From: Acidocella sp.
Lineage (GTDB): Bacteria; Pseudomonadota; Alphaproteobacteria; Acetobacterales; Acetobacteraceae
Direction: 5' to 3'
Assembly (NCBI RefSeq): GCF_027352905.1
Contig: NZ_DAIEIF010000029.1
Location: 124,001 to 188,000, forward strand
Length of the DNA stretch: 64,000 nucleotides
The notes under the pieces are model-generated. The model saw nothing but the letters and a program-made list of their open reading frames with translations, searched no databases and had not been told where the DNA came from. The position numbers were made by a program, and so were the translations under genes. This document shows, piece by piece, positions 19,476 through 28,777 of this stretch; within the stretch, counting starts at the first letter, position 1; each line of letters opens with the position of its first letter.

Positions 19476-19949
19476 TCAACTGGCGGGCTTGACCTCGATT
19501 TTCTTGGTGGCGGCGCTGGGCGCGACTTTCGGCAGGGTCACGGTCAGCACGCCTTTATCAACCGAGGCGGTGATGCCATCGCGGTCGATGCCCTCCGGCA
19601 GGGCGAAGCGGCGCTGGAAGGCGCCATAGCTGCGCTCCATGAGATAATAGTTTTTATCCTCCGTCTTGGTTTCATTCTTTTTTTCGCCTTTGATGACCAG
19701 GACATTCCCATCCAGGGACACGTCCACGTCCTGGGTGGAGAGGCCCGGCAATTCGGCGGTGATAGTGAAGGCTTTATCGGTCTCGGCAATATCGACCGAG
19801 GGCCATTTGGGCGCGTTATCCCCGGTGAGCAGGCTCCAGGGGACAAAATTCTGGTTGAAGCGCTCGAACACCCGGTCCAATTCGTCGCGGAAACTGCGCC
19901 AGGGGGCAGGAGTGTTACCGGGTCGGGTGCTCACATCCGTATTGGCCAT
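19476..19949 (-). CDS. Hsp20/alpha-crystallin small heat shock protein
   Basis: A 157-residue holdase chaperone. The alpha-crystallin domain spans about residues 45-145 (PSVDIAETDKAFTITAELPG, then VSLDGNVLVIKGEKK and GVLTVTLPK), with the C-terminal tail KKIEVKPAS. The ATG at 19949 is chosen because AAGGAG lies eight or so bases before it; an upstream extension to 20018 has no family similarity. It converges with groEL. The upstream region holds an FNR/FixK-like site rather than a recognisable CIRCE or ROSE thermometer, suggesting oxygen-linked control. Confidence 0.95.
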   Translation of the reverse strand: MANTDVSTRPGNTPAPWRSFRDELDRVFERFNQNFVPWSLLTGDNAPKWPSVDIAETDKAFTITAELPGLSTQDVDVSLDGNVLVIKGEKKNETKTEDKNYYLMERSYGAFQRRFALPEGIDRDGITASVDKGVLTVTLPKVAPSAATKKIEVKPAS

Positions 19950-20279
19950 GATTGTTTTTCTCCTTCTGGTTACAGTCTGGGACAGCGGTGGAAAGAGATA
20001 AGCCGATAGGCTCCTCATCCTTCCGTCCCGCTAGAGAGATATTTAGGAGGCGCCCGGCGGCGTGCCATGATCCTGATCAAATGGCCCTATCCGCCCGGCG
20101 AGATTGAAACCTGCTAGCTGAAACCTAGTTAAATCGATTATGCCAGGAAGACGCCCCGCTGTTGAAAAATTGATAAGCGGGGATAGTGCCGTTTGATTGG
20201 ACGATGCCATTGCCAACCCGGCGGCCAGCGATCTTTATTAAAGGCGATACGTTTCTTTCATCCGCGGAGGACCAGGAGA
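19950..20279. other. intergenic region between hsp20 and the aldo-keto reductase gene
   Basis: About 330 bases without a supported gene. It contains the hsp20 leader and the FNR-like site. A direct repeat TGAAACCT occurs twice 14 bases apart near 20105-20126. A 7-bp inverted repeat CCCCGCT/AGCGGGG (20154-20182) has a 15-base A/T-rich loop and could be a weak hairpin. No small ORF here has a plausible start and recognisable product. Confidence 0.7.
20039..20080 (-). promoter_or_regulatory. candidate FNR/FixK-type site and -10 region of hsp20
   Basis: On the minus strand TTGATCAGGATCAT (20080-20067) matches the FNR/FixK consensus TTGAT-N4-ATCAA at 9 of 10 positions. Downstream, TAAATAT (20045-20039) is a possible -10. 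If so, the start would be near 20032-20033 and the site centred at about -41, the position used by FNR-type proteins at class II activated promoters. The -10 match is weak. Confidence 0.5.
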
Positions 20280-21263
20280 ATGCAACAACGGACACTTGGG
20301 CGCGGCCTCACCGTCTCGGCGATCGGCCTGGGCTGCATGGGCATGTCGGAATTTTACGGGGCGGGGGATGAGGCGGAATCCATCGCCACCATCCACCGCG
20401 CCCTCGATCTCGGCGTCACGTTTCTCGACACCGCGGATATGTACGGCGTGGGGCGCAATGAGGAGCTGGTCGGCCGCGCCATCAAGGGCAAGTGGGATGG
20501 TATCGTGCTTGCGACCAAGTTCGGCAATATGCGTGGCGCGGACGGCGCCTTCCTTGGCGTCAATGGCCGGCCGGAATACGTGCGCGCGGCGTGCGAGGCC
20601 AGCCTGCGCCGCCTCGGCGTCGAGACCATCGATCTTTACTATCAGCACCGTGTCGACCCCAACACGCCGATCGAGGAGACGGTGGGCGCGATGGCGGAGC
20701 TGGTGCGCCAGGGCAAGGTGCGCCATCTCGGTCTTTCCGAGGCCGCGCCGGAAACCATCCGCCGCGCGCACAAAACCCATCCGATCACGGCCCTGCAGAC
20801 TGAATACTCGCTATGGAGCCGGGATGTGGAACAGGCGGTGCTGCCCACCGTGCGGGAGTTGGGGATCGGCTTTGTCGCCTATAGCCCGCTGGGCCGGGGC
20901 TTTCTGACCGGGCAGATCAAGCGGATCGAGGATTTGGCGCCGGATGATTATCGCCGCAACAACCCCCGCTTTCAGGGGGAAAACTTCCAGCGCAATCTCG
21001 ACCTCGTGACCGCGGTGGAGACGATGGCGCGGGAAAAGAGCTGCACGCCCGCGCAGCTTGCCCTGGCCTGGGTGCTGGCGCGCGGCCAGGATATAGTGCC
21101 TATTCCCGGGACCAAGCGGCGCAAATATCTGGAGGAAAATCTCGGCGCGCTCAATGTCACGCTCAACCAGGAAGACCAGGCCCGGCTCGATAAGATACTC
21201 CCCCCGGGAGCCGCGGCGGGAGAGCGCTATGCCGCGCCGCAAATGCAAGCCCTGAATAAATGA
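20280..21263 (+). CDS. aldo/keto reductase (AKR13-like)
   Basis: A 327-residue NADPH-dependent oxidoreductase with a TIM-barrel AKR sequence. The catalytic tetrad is visible as Asp and Tyr in [11 protein letters not shown], Lys in VLATKFGN and His in [14 protein letters not shown]; the C-terminal [17 protein letters not shown] holds the cofactor phosphate-binding loop. The N-terminal [20 protein letters not shown] fits the AKR subgroup that includes pyridoxal-type and general aldehyde reductases. AGGAG precedes the ATG at 20280. The substrate is unknown. Confidence 0.93.
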   Translation: MQQRTLGRGLTVSAIGLGCMGMSEFYGAGDEAESIATIHRALDLGVTFLDTADMYGVGRNEELVGRAIKGKWDGIVLATKFGNMRGADGAFLGVNGRPEYVRAACEASLRRLGVETIDLYYQHRVDPNTPIEETVGAMAELVRQGKVRHLGLSEAAPETIRRAHKTHPITALQTEYSLWSRDVEQAVLPTVRELGIGFVAYSPLGRGFLTGQIKRIEDLAPDDYRRNNPRFQGENFQRNLDLVTAVETMAREKSCTPAQLALAWVLARGQDIVPIPGTKRRKYLEENLGALNVTLNQEDQARLDKILPPGAAAGERYAAPQMQALNK

Positions 21264-21332
21264 GCGCTCCGGTCAGCCGCGCCGCAAATCTGAGGTCATT
21301 GCCGGCCGGGCGCGGCTCACTATAACGCGATC

Positions 21333-21656
21333 GTGACCCTCATCGCCTATATCGGCGCCGCCTTTGCCGAGATTGCCGGTTGCTACGCCTTCTGGGCTTG
21401 GCTGCGCCTCGGCAAAACCCCGCTTTGGCTCGTGCCGGGAGCGGCCTGCCTGGCCTTGTTCGCATGGGCGCTGACGCTGGTTGATGCCAGCCAGGCCGGG
21501 CGCGCCTACGCGGCTTACGGAGGCGTTTATGTTTCTGCGGCGATTCTCTGGCTCTGGTTTATCGAGGGCGCCAAGCCGGATCGCTGGGATCTCATCGGGG
21601 CCGCCGTCACCCTCTGCGGCACCGCCATCATCCTGTGCGGTCCCAGAGCGGCCTAG
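21333..21656 (+). CDS. YnfA/UPF0060-family small membrane protein
   Basis: A 107-residue protein with four hydrophobic helices and the family motifs [31 protein letters not shown] and [13 protein letters not shown]. YnfA proteins are small-multidrug-resistance-like membrane proteins. The start is GTG at 21333. Same strand as the aldo-keto reductase before it and the radical SAM gene after it. Confidence 0.93.
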   Translation: MTLIAYIGAAFAEIAGCYAFWAWLRLGKTPLWLVPGAACLALFAWALTLVDASQAGRAYAAYGGVYVSAAILWLWFIEGAKPDRWDLIGAAVTLCGTAIILCGPRAA

Positions 21657-21733
21657 CCGCCCAGCGCGGTTTGAAATTATCTCCCTCCGCCTGTACACAC
21701 GGCCTCGACATCACTCCGAAAGCACCGATCCGC

Positions 21734-22729
21734 GTGGATAAACCGACTTTCTCCGAGCGCATGGACATATTGGGCGCGGGGCTGCGCTTCGCCGCGAAGG
21801 CCATTTTCACCCGCTACACCCCTCTGCTCGCCCAGGTGGTGGTGACGCGGCGCTGTAACCTCGCCTGTGGCTATTGCAATGAATATGACGATGTGTCTGC
21901 CCCGGTGCCGCTGGCCGACCTGCTGGCGCGGGTGGACCATCTGGCCGCGCTCGGCACCGCCTCCATCACCTTCACCGGCGGTGAGACCCTGCTCCACCCC
22001 GAGCTGGACCAGGCGATCCGCCATGCCCGCCGCAAGGGCATGATCGTCACCATGATCACCAATGGCTTCAAGCTCTCCCGCAGCTGGATCGAGCGGCTGA
22101 ACGCGGCGAGGCTCCAGGGCATGCAGATCAGCATCGATAACCTCGTGGCCGATGAGGTTTCCATGAAAAGCCTGGGCTCGGTGGAGGGTCGGCTCAAATT
22201 GCTGGCCGAGCATGCCCGCTTCAAGGTCAACATCAATTCCGTGCTCGGCGTGACCGGCGAGCGCACCCGGGATGTGGTGACGATCGCCGAGACGGCGGCG
22301 AAATACGGGTTCCAGCATTCCGTGGGGGTGCTGCACGATCATTCTGGCGCGCTGAAGCCGCTGAGCCCGGCGCAGATGGCCGCCTACCGGCAGGTGACGG
22401 AGATCTCCCCCTCCCTCGTGCACACGTTGAATTACCGGCTGTTCCAGAAAAACCTCATGCATGGGCGGCCGAATGATTGGAAATGCCGGGCCGGCGCGCG
22501 CTATCTTTATGTGACGGAGGATGGGCGGGTGCATTGGTGCTCCCAGCAGCGGGGCTACCCGGCGGCGCCGTTGCTGCAATACGGGCGGGACGATATCCGC
22601 CGCGAATATCATACCCGCAAGGGCTGCGCGCCCAACTGCACGCTGAGCTGTGTGCACCAGATGAGCCTGTTCGACGCATTTCGCGGCGCCCAGCGCGAGC
22701 CGGACCTCACCCCCGCCCCGGCGGAGTGA
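21734..22729 (+). CDS. radical SAM protein with C-terminal SPASM-like cysteines
   Basis: About 331 residues. The radical SAM cluster motif is RRCNLACGYCNEYD (CxxxCxxC, about Cys41, 45 and 48), followed by the GGE motif FTGGETLLHPELD. A C-terminal cysteine set (KCRAGARY, HWCSQQRG, KGCAPNCTLSCVHQ) looks like an auxiliary Fe-S cluster domain as in SPASM/twitch enzymes. The start is uncertain: GTG 21734 or ATG 21761. No precursor peptide or partner enzyme is adjacent, so the substrate is unknown. It converges with the ureF gene. Confidence 0.88.
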   Translation: MDKPTFSERMDILGAGLRFAAKAIFTRYTPLLAQVVVTRRCNLACGYCNEYDDVSAPVPLADLLARVDHLAALGTASITFTGGETLLHPELDQAIRHARRKGMIVTMITNGFKLSRSWIERLNAARLQGMQISIDNLVADEVSMKSLGSVEGRLKLLAEHARFKVNINSVLGVTGERTRDVVTIAETAAKYGFQHSVGVLHDHSGALKPLSPAQMAAYRQVTEISPSLVHTLNYRLFQKNLMHGRPNDWKCRAGARYLYVTEDGRVHWCSQQRGYPAAPLLQYGRDDIRREYHTRKGCAPNCTLSCVHQMSLFDAFRGAQREPDLTPAPAE

Positions 22730-22737
22730 ACCCAGCT

Positions 22738-23415
22738 TCAATTCGAGAATAATTGCTGTTTTTGCAGCGGGTGACGCATCATCGCGATATCGGCGAGCGG
22801 GGTGAAGCCGCCGATTTCCTCCACAGGCGGGACCGGCGCGGCGATGAGCTCCGCCAGGCGCGGCTGCAAAGCCTGCAGCGCCGCCTGCGCTTCTAGCGCG
22901 CCGATGAGACCCAGCCGCAGCGCGGCGGTGCCAAGCGCCTGGGCGGTGGCATGGGCGCTCACCGCCAGGCTTAACGGTAAGTCGAGGCCCGCCCCGGCCA
23001 GCGCCAGCCCCATCGCCACCGGCAGATGGCCGGGCGCTTTGCCCGCCGCGGCGAGGGCTTGGTAGGCGGCGGCGCCCGGCGTGTCCAGCCGGGCATGGGT
23101 GGCGAGAAGGGCCGCCCCGGCCCGGCGCGACCCCTCCCGCGCGGGGGCGGCCAGAGTGAGCGCCTCGGCGAGTTCATCCAGGGCCAGCAGCGCCGCCTCG
23201 TCCCCCGCCGCCAAGAAGGCGTGGGCGGTGAGCGGCCGGTCCTGCGGCGCCCAGCGATGCTCCATCTGGCCGCGCAGAAAATCCGGCCAATCCGCGCGGG
23301 CGAGCAAGCCGTCCGCCATCAGGCTCTCCACCCCCCACGAAAAAGCGAAGCCGCCGGCGGGGAATTGCCCATCCGCGAATTGCAGGGCGCGCAGCAAGGC
23401 GAGCCCGGCGCTCAT
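22738..23415 (-). CDS. ureF: urease accessory protein UreF
   Basis: A 225-residue helical protein with the UreF signatures LRALQFADGQFPAGGFAFSWGVESL and HLPVAMGLALAGAGL (given in part), at normal length. UreF acts with UreD and UreG to load nickel and CO2 into urease, acting as GTPase-coupling factor. The start overlaps the end of ureE by 4 bases. No ureA, B, C, D or G lies within the window, so this pair is separated from the structural genes or is an orphan. Confidence 0.88.
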   Translation of the reverse strand: MSAGLALLRALQFADGQFPAGGFAFSWGVESLMADGLLARADWPDFLRGQMEHRWAPQDRPLTAHAFLAAGDEAALLALDELAEALTLAAPAREGSRRAGAALLATHARLDTPGAAAYQALAAAGKAPGHLPVAMGLALAGAGLDLPLSLAVSAHATAQALGTAALRLGLIGALEAQAALQALQPRLAELIAAPVPPVEEIGGFTPLADIAMMRHPLQKQQLFSN

Positions 23416-23861
23416 GGCGGAAGCCGGGCTTTCCCCGCCTGCTCCAATTCCCGTAGCCGCGCGAGATAGGTCTCGCGCGGCTGATCGAGGGCGACCAGCA
23501 GGCAGCCTTCCGCGAAGCGCACCCGCCAATGCAGATTGCCGGCGAGATAGCCAAGCTCCAGGCCGCCATCGCCCAGCGGCTCCACCCGCAGCCACTCCTG
23601 CGCGCCGAGCCTCACCACCACGGCGCGGGCATCGCAAAGATGCAGCACGTCGCCATCCGCCAGGGCGGCCTCACGCGGCAAAGCGATGAAACAGGGCGTG
23701 CCGTGATCGGTTCTGGCGCGGAAGCGGCGGCGGGAGAGATCCTCGGCCCTTACCGCCAGCGTTTCCACCCGCCCGCCATGATGGCCGAGTTCATGCAGCC
23801 TCGCGGCCCAGCCAGGGTCGGCGCGGTTGCCGAGAATGCGGTCGAGAACCAGCTCCTCCAT
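23412..23861 (-). CDS. ureE: urease accessory protein UreE
   Basis: A 149-residue nickel metallochaperone. The N-terminal beta domain includes RRRFRARTDHGTP and ADGDVLHLCDARAVVVR; the C-terminal metal-binding domain has LGYLAGNLHWRVRF with the conserved His of the GN-x-H motif. There is no long His-rich tail. The ATG at 23861 is one base past the pepA stop, suggesting co-transcription with pepA. The call rests on motifs; the rather divergent sequence makes it less certain than UreF. Confidence 0.8.
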   Translation of the reverse strand: MEELVLDRILGNRADPGWAARLHELGHHGGRVETLAVRAEDLSRRRFRARTDHGTPCFIALPREAALADGDVLHLCDARAVVVRLGAQEWLRVEPLGDGGLELGYLAGNLHWRVRFAEGCLLVALDQPRETYLARLRELEQAGKARLPP

Positions 23862-23862
23862 C

Positions 23863-25359
23863 TCAGCTTTCAAAGCCGCGCGCGAAGAGATCGAGCAGGC
23901 GCACGCCAAAGGCGGTGGCGCCCTTCGGCGTCAGCTCGCCATCCTTGGCGGCCCAGGCCATGCCGGCGATGTCCAGATGCGCCCAGGGCACCCCATTGAC
24001 GAAGCGCTGAAGAAATTGCGCGGCGGTGACGGAGCCGGCGGCGCGGCCGCCGCCGATATTCTTCACGTCGGCGATGGCGGAGTCCAGCTCCTTGTCATAG
24101 GCCTCGCCCGGCTTGGCCAAGGGCATGCGCCAAAGTTTTTCGCCCACCGCCTCGCCCGCCTCGGCCAGCTTGGCGGCGAGTTCATCGTGGTTGGAGAATA
24201 GGCCCGCATATTCATGGCCGAGCCCGACGATGATGGCGCCGGTGAGGGTGGCTAGATCCACCATGTATTTCGGCGAAAAACGCTGCTGGGCGTAATAGAG
24301 CACATCGGCAAGGACGAGCCGGCCCTCGGCGTCGGTGTTGAGAATCTCGATCGTCTTGCCCGAATAGCTCTTCACGACGTCGCCAGGGCGGGTGGCGCTG
24401 CCGGAGGGCATGTTCTCGACGAGGCCAACGAGGCCGACCGCGTCGATGCGGGCCTTGCGCCCGGCCAGCGCCGCCATCAGCCCGGCGACGGTGCCCGCCC
24501 CGGCCATGTCCCATTTCATATCCTCCATGCCGGCGGCGGGCTTGAGTGAAATTCCGCCCGAATCGAAGGTGACGCCCTTGCCGACGAAAACCAGCGGGTC
24601 CTTGGGCTTGCGGCCCTCCTTCTTGCCATCCTCCTGGCCGGAGGCGCCCAGCCATTGCAGCACGGCCATGCGCGGCTCGCGCGCCGAGCCTTGCGCCACG
24701 GCGAGCAGGCTGCCGAAGCCGAGTTTTTCGAGATCCTTGCGGTCGAACACCTCAATTTTCAGGCCTAGTTTCTTCAATCCTTCCAGCCGCTCGGCAAACT
24801 CCGCCGGGTAGAGAACATTGGCGGGTTCGGTGACGAGACCGCGGGTGAATTCCACGCCCTCGGCCACGGCGGCGGCGGTTTTCCATTCGCTCTCCGCCTC
24901 CTTGGGCAAGGAGGCGAGAAGCTTGAGCTTCTTGAGTTTGGGTTTATCCTCCGGCTTTTCAGCGGTGCGATATTTGTTGAAGCGGTAGGCCCGCAGCCGC
25001 GCGCCCAGGGCTATGGCTGCCACTTGCCCGGAGGTGTAACCCCCCGCGATGATCACCGCCTCCGCCTCCTTGGCGAGAGCGGCGGCGATGGTTCCCCCCA
25101 GTGTCTCGGCCTGGCGCAGCGTTTCCGGCTTGCCCGCCCCCGCCAGCAACACCCGCCGGAACGGCCCAATGCCGTAGAGGTTGAGGCTTTGCCCGGCCTT
25201 GCCCTTGAACTCGGCCGCTGTCATCGCCTGGGTCAGCGCGCCGCCCAGGCTCGCATCCAGCGCCGCCGCCTCGCCGGTCAAATCCTGATCCTCGCCCACC
25301 GGCAGCGCCACCACGCCGTCCTTAGGCAGCGATAATTTTCCGAACGCGATCTCGATCAT
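23863..25359 (-). CDS. pepA: leucyl aminopeptidase (M17)
   Basis: A 498-residue cytosolic aminopeptidase. The M17 metal and catalytic motifs are VGKGVTFDSGGISLKP, KWDMAGAGTV and the signature NTDAEGRLVLADVL, all in the C-terminal half; the N-terminal half is the usual variable domain. The ATG at 25359 with GGAG eight bases before it is preferred to 25383. It heads the pepA-ureE-ureF run. PepA also binds DNA in E. coli, which cannot be judged here. Confidence 0.96.
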   Translation of the reverse strand: MIEIAFGKLSLPKDGVVALPVGEDQDLTGEAAALDASLGGALTQAMTAAEFKGKAGQSLNLYGIGPFRRVLLAGAGKPETLRQAETLGGTIAAALAKEAEAVIIAGGYTSGQVAAIALGARLRAYRFNKYRTAEKPEDKPKLKKLKLLASLPKEAESEWKTAAAVAEGVEFTRGLVTEPANVLYPAEFAERLEGLKKLGLKIEVFDRKDLEKLGFGSLLAVAQGSAREPRMAVLQWLGASGQEDGKKEGRKPKDPLVFVGKGVTFDSGGISLKPAAGMEDMKWDMAGAGTVAGLMAALAGRKARIDAVGLVGLVENMPSGSATRPGDVVKSYSGKTIEILNTDAEGRLVLADVLYYAQQRFSPKYMVDLATLTGAIIVGLGHEYAGLFSNHDELAAKLAEAGEAVGEKLWRMPLAKPGEAYDKELDSAIADVKNIGGGRAAGSVTAAQFLQRFVNGVPWAHLDIAGMAWAAKDGELTPKGATAFGVRLLDLFARGFES

Positions 25360-25450
25360 CGGCGGGTCTCCATGCTTTATCATTGGCCAAGTTTACCTTA
25401 CCATTCCCGCGCCTGTTGGCCAGGAGGCGCTGCGAGGCTAGGAACACGCC

Positions 25451-26206
25451 ATGCAGGATTTGCTCAGCCTCGCGGCGCGGCTGGCGGGCGAGGCCGCCGC
25501 GCTCATCAACGATATCCGTGAGGGCGGGTTCGCCGTGAGCCAAAAAACCGATCTTTCCCCGGTGACGGTGGCGGATCATCAGGCCGAGGCGCTCATCACA
25601 TCCGGCTTGCGCGCGGCCACGCCCGATATTCCGGTGGTGGCCGAGGAGGAGGTGGCGGCGGGGCGGGTCACCCAGCCCGGCCCGCGCTTCTGGCTGGTGG
25701 ACCCGCTGGATGGCACGCGCGAGTTCGCCGCCGGGCGGGACGAGTTCGCGGTGTGCATCGGGCTGATCATGGACGGCGCGCCGGTACTGGGGGCGGTGGC
25801 CGTGCCCGCCCAGGGGGCGCTGTATTTCGGCATGAAGGGGCAGGGGGCATGGCGCCGCCAGGGCGAGGCGGAACGCCGCATCGCCGCCCGGCGCGTCCCC
25901 GGAACGGGGCTGACCGTGTTCGCCTCCCGCCATTACCGGGACGCGCCAGAGCTGAAAGCTTGCCTGGCGCGGCATAAGGTGGCGCGCCTCGTCAATATCG
26001 GCTCGGCGTTGAAATTCCTAAGGCTAGCGGAAGGCGAAGGGGATTTCTATCCCCGGCTCGGCCCCACCATGGAATGGGATACTGCCGCCCCCCAGGCGGT
26101 GCTGGAGGCAGCGGGCGGGGTGGTGCTGACGAGCGAGCGCGCCCCCCTGCGCTACGGCAAGCCCGGCTGGATCAACCCGGATTTTTTCGCCTGGGGATTG
26201 CTTTGA
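25451..26206 (+). CDS. cysQ: 3'(2'),5'-bisphosphate nucleotidase CysQ
   Basis: A 251-residue inositol-monophosphatase-fold phosphatase that removes the phosphate from PAP produced in sulfate assimilation. The metal-binding motif is WLVDPLDGTREFAAGRDEF (EE upstream in VVAEEEVAAG), and the C-terminal motif is GPTMEWDTAAPQAVLEAAGG. The length is normal. It is divergent from pepA with a 91-base gap, and the small lipoprotein gene follows after 43 bases. Confidence 0.93.
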   Translation: MQDLLSLAARLAGEAAALINDIREGGFAVSQKTDLSPVTVADHQAEALITSGLRAATPDIPVVAEEEVAAGRVTQPGPRFWLVDPLDGTREFAAGRDEFAVCIGLIMDGAPVLGAVAVPAQGALYFGMKGQGAWRRQGEAERRIAARRVPGTGLTVFASRHYRDAPELKACLARHKVARLVNIGSALKFLRLAEGEGDFYPRLGPTMEWDTAAPQAVLEAAGGVVLTSERAPLRYGKPGWINPDFFAWGLL

Positions 26207-26249
26207 TTTTGCCGTTTTACCGCCACTGAACGCGTCCCATCTTGTCAAC

Positions 26250-26618
26250 ATGAAACGCTTACTGGTCCTGTCATTGCTCGCGGGCGGCTTGACCGGCTGT
26301 GTCTACGGTCCCGATTACGGCTATTCTTCCGGCTATTACGCGCCTAGCGGATATTATGATGGCGGCCCGGCCTATGATGGCGGCCCGGCCTATTATGGCG
26401 GCCCGGCCTATTATGGCGGCGGGGCCACCTATATTGGCGTGGATGGCGGCGGCTGGCATGGCCACGACCATGATCACCATGATCATGACGGCCCTCCCCC
26501 CGGCGGCTGGCATGGCGGCGGCCCGCCCCCTAGAGGACCACCTCCCGGCGGACCCCAGCCCGGTGGCTGGCATGGCGGTGGCGGCACCGTGCCCATCAGC
26601 AACGGCCATATCAAATAG
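26250..26618 (+). CDS. small Tyr/Gly- and His-rich lipoprotein, unknown function
   Basis: A 122-residue protein. Its signal peptide ends in the lipobox LTGC (Cys17), so it would be a lipoprotein. The mature part has a Tyr-rich segment with four copies of a six-residue YxGGPA repeat, a His/Asp cluster (WHGHDHDHHDHDG) and a Pro/Gly stretch with repeated GGWHGGG. The His/Asp cluster could bind metal ions, but nothing shows it. Not recognised as a named family. Confidence 0.75.
   Translation: MKRLLVLSLLAGGLTGCVYGPDYGYSSGYYAPSGYYDGGPAYDGGPAYYGGPAYYGGGATYIGVDGGGWHGHDHDHHDHDGPPPGGWHGGGPPPRGPPPGGPQPGGWHGGGGTVPISNGHIK
26355..26426 (+). repeat. 18-bp in-frame tandem repeat, four copies
   Basis: The unit is TATGATGGCGGCCCGGCC. 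Copies 1 and 2 are identical, copy 3 differs at one base and copy 4 at two. It encodes the YDGGPA/YYGGPA repeats of the lipoprotein and could vary in copy number by replication slippage without shifting the frame. Confidence 0.9.
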
Positions 26619-26634
26619 CGCTCCGCGCAAATGC

Positions 26635-27431
26635 TTATGCCGCCGCGCGCGCGCCTCTCACCCCCGCCGCCAGCGCCCGCACCTCGCGCAGCACCGCCCC
26701 CGCCCCTTCCCGCACCAGGGTTTCGATCAGCGCCGAGGCGACGATGGCGGCATCCGCATGCGCTACCACGGTCGCGGCTTGTTCGGGCGTGCGCACGCCA
26801 AACCCCACCGCGATGGGCAAATCGGTGACCGCGCGGATGCGGGGAATGTCGCGTGCCAGATCCGCGGCGGAGGCGGTGCGCGTGCCGGTGATGCCGGTGA
26901 TCGAGACGTAATAGACAAAGCCGGAGGACCCGGCGAGGACCTGCTGCAGCCGGGCGTCGGAGGTGGTGGGGGCGACCAACCGGATCAGATCCAAACCATG
27001 CGCGGCGGTATCCGGCAGGATGAGGTCGGCCTCCTCGGCGGGTAGATCGACGATGATCAGCCCGTCCACCCCCGCCGCCGCGGCATCCGCGCAAAATTCC
27101 GGCACGCCATAAGAGAGGATGGGGTTGAGATAGCCCATCAGCACCAGGGGCGTGTGCCCGTTCTGCTGGCGGAACTCCCGCACCAGCCCCAGCACCCCCT
27201 TCAGCGTCGCCCCGGCGAGCAATCCGCGTCGCCCGGCGGCCTGGATGGTGGGGCCGTCGGCCATCGGGTCCGTGAAGGGCATGCCGATCTCGATGATATC
27301 CGCGCCGCCCGCCGCCATGCCGCCCAGCAAGGCGAGCGAGGTGGCGCGGTCCGGATCATAAGCCTCGACGAAGGGAATCAGCGCGCCCCGGCCCTGCTGG
27401 CGCAGGGCGGCGAAGACGCCGGCGATCCGGC

Positions 27432-27435
<4 letters not shown>
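26635..27435 (-). CDS. trpA: tryptophan synthase alpha subunit
   Basis: A 266-residue TIM-barrel subunit that cleaves indole-3-glycerol phosphate to indole. [20 protein letters not shown] carries the first catalytic Glu, and [16 protein letters not shown] the Asp-containing second motif; [15 protein letters not shown] is also typical. It overlaps trpB by 4 bases and would be translated with it. trpF, often upstream in alphaproteobacteria, is not next to the pair here. Confidence 0.97.
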
Positions 27436-28649
<1,214 letters not shown>

Positions 28650-28746
28650 CACCCGCTTGTACCCCAGCGCCGCGCCAGGATAAAGCTGGAGAGCACCATT
28701 TCCCTTGATCCGCCGGCGCGGGCGCGCTACGAAAGACGCGGGTTAT

Positions 28747-28761
28747 TGAGAACGATTCGCA
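28747..28761 (+). promoter_or_regulatory. Fur/iron-box-like palindrome
   Basis: TGAGAACGATTCGCA matches the 7-1-7 Fur motif TGAGAAT-N-ATTCTCA at 12 of 14 defined positions. It lies 16 bases before the ATG of the ferritin-like gene, close enough to overlap its promoter. Iron control of that gene by Fur or an Irr-like regulator is inferred; trpB lies on the other side. Confidence 0.6.
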
Positions 28762-28777
28762 TTTAACGGAGGGCGGC

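Noticed and set aside
19950-20038. ROSE-type RNA thermometer in the hsp20 leader
   Set aside because: No TTGCT-like anti-Shine-Dalgarno element was seen before the AAGGAG ribosome site; a start-mapped leader and folding would be needed.
20186-20371. Small open frame ahead of the aldo-keto reductase
   Set aside because: Overlaps the real start at 20280 in another frame and has no ribosome site or similarity.
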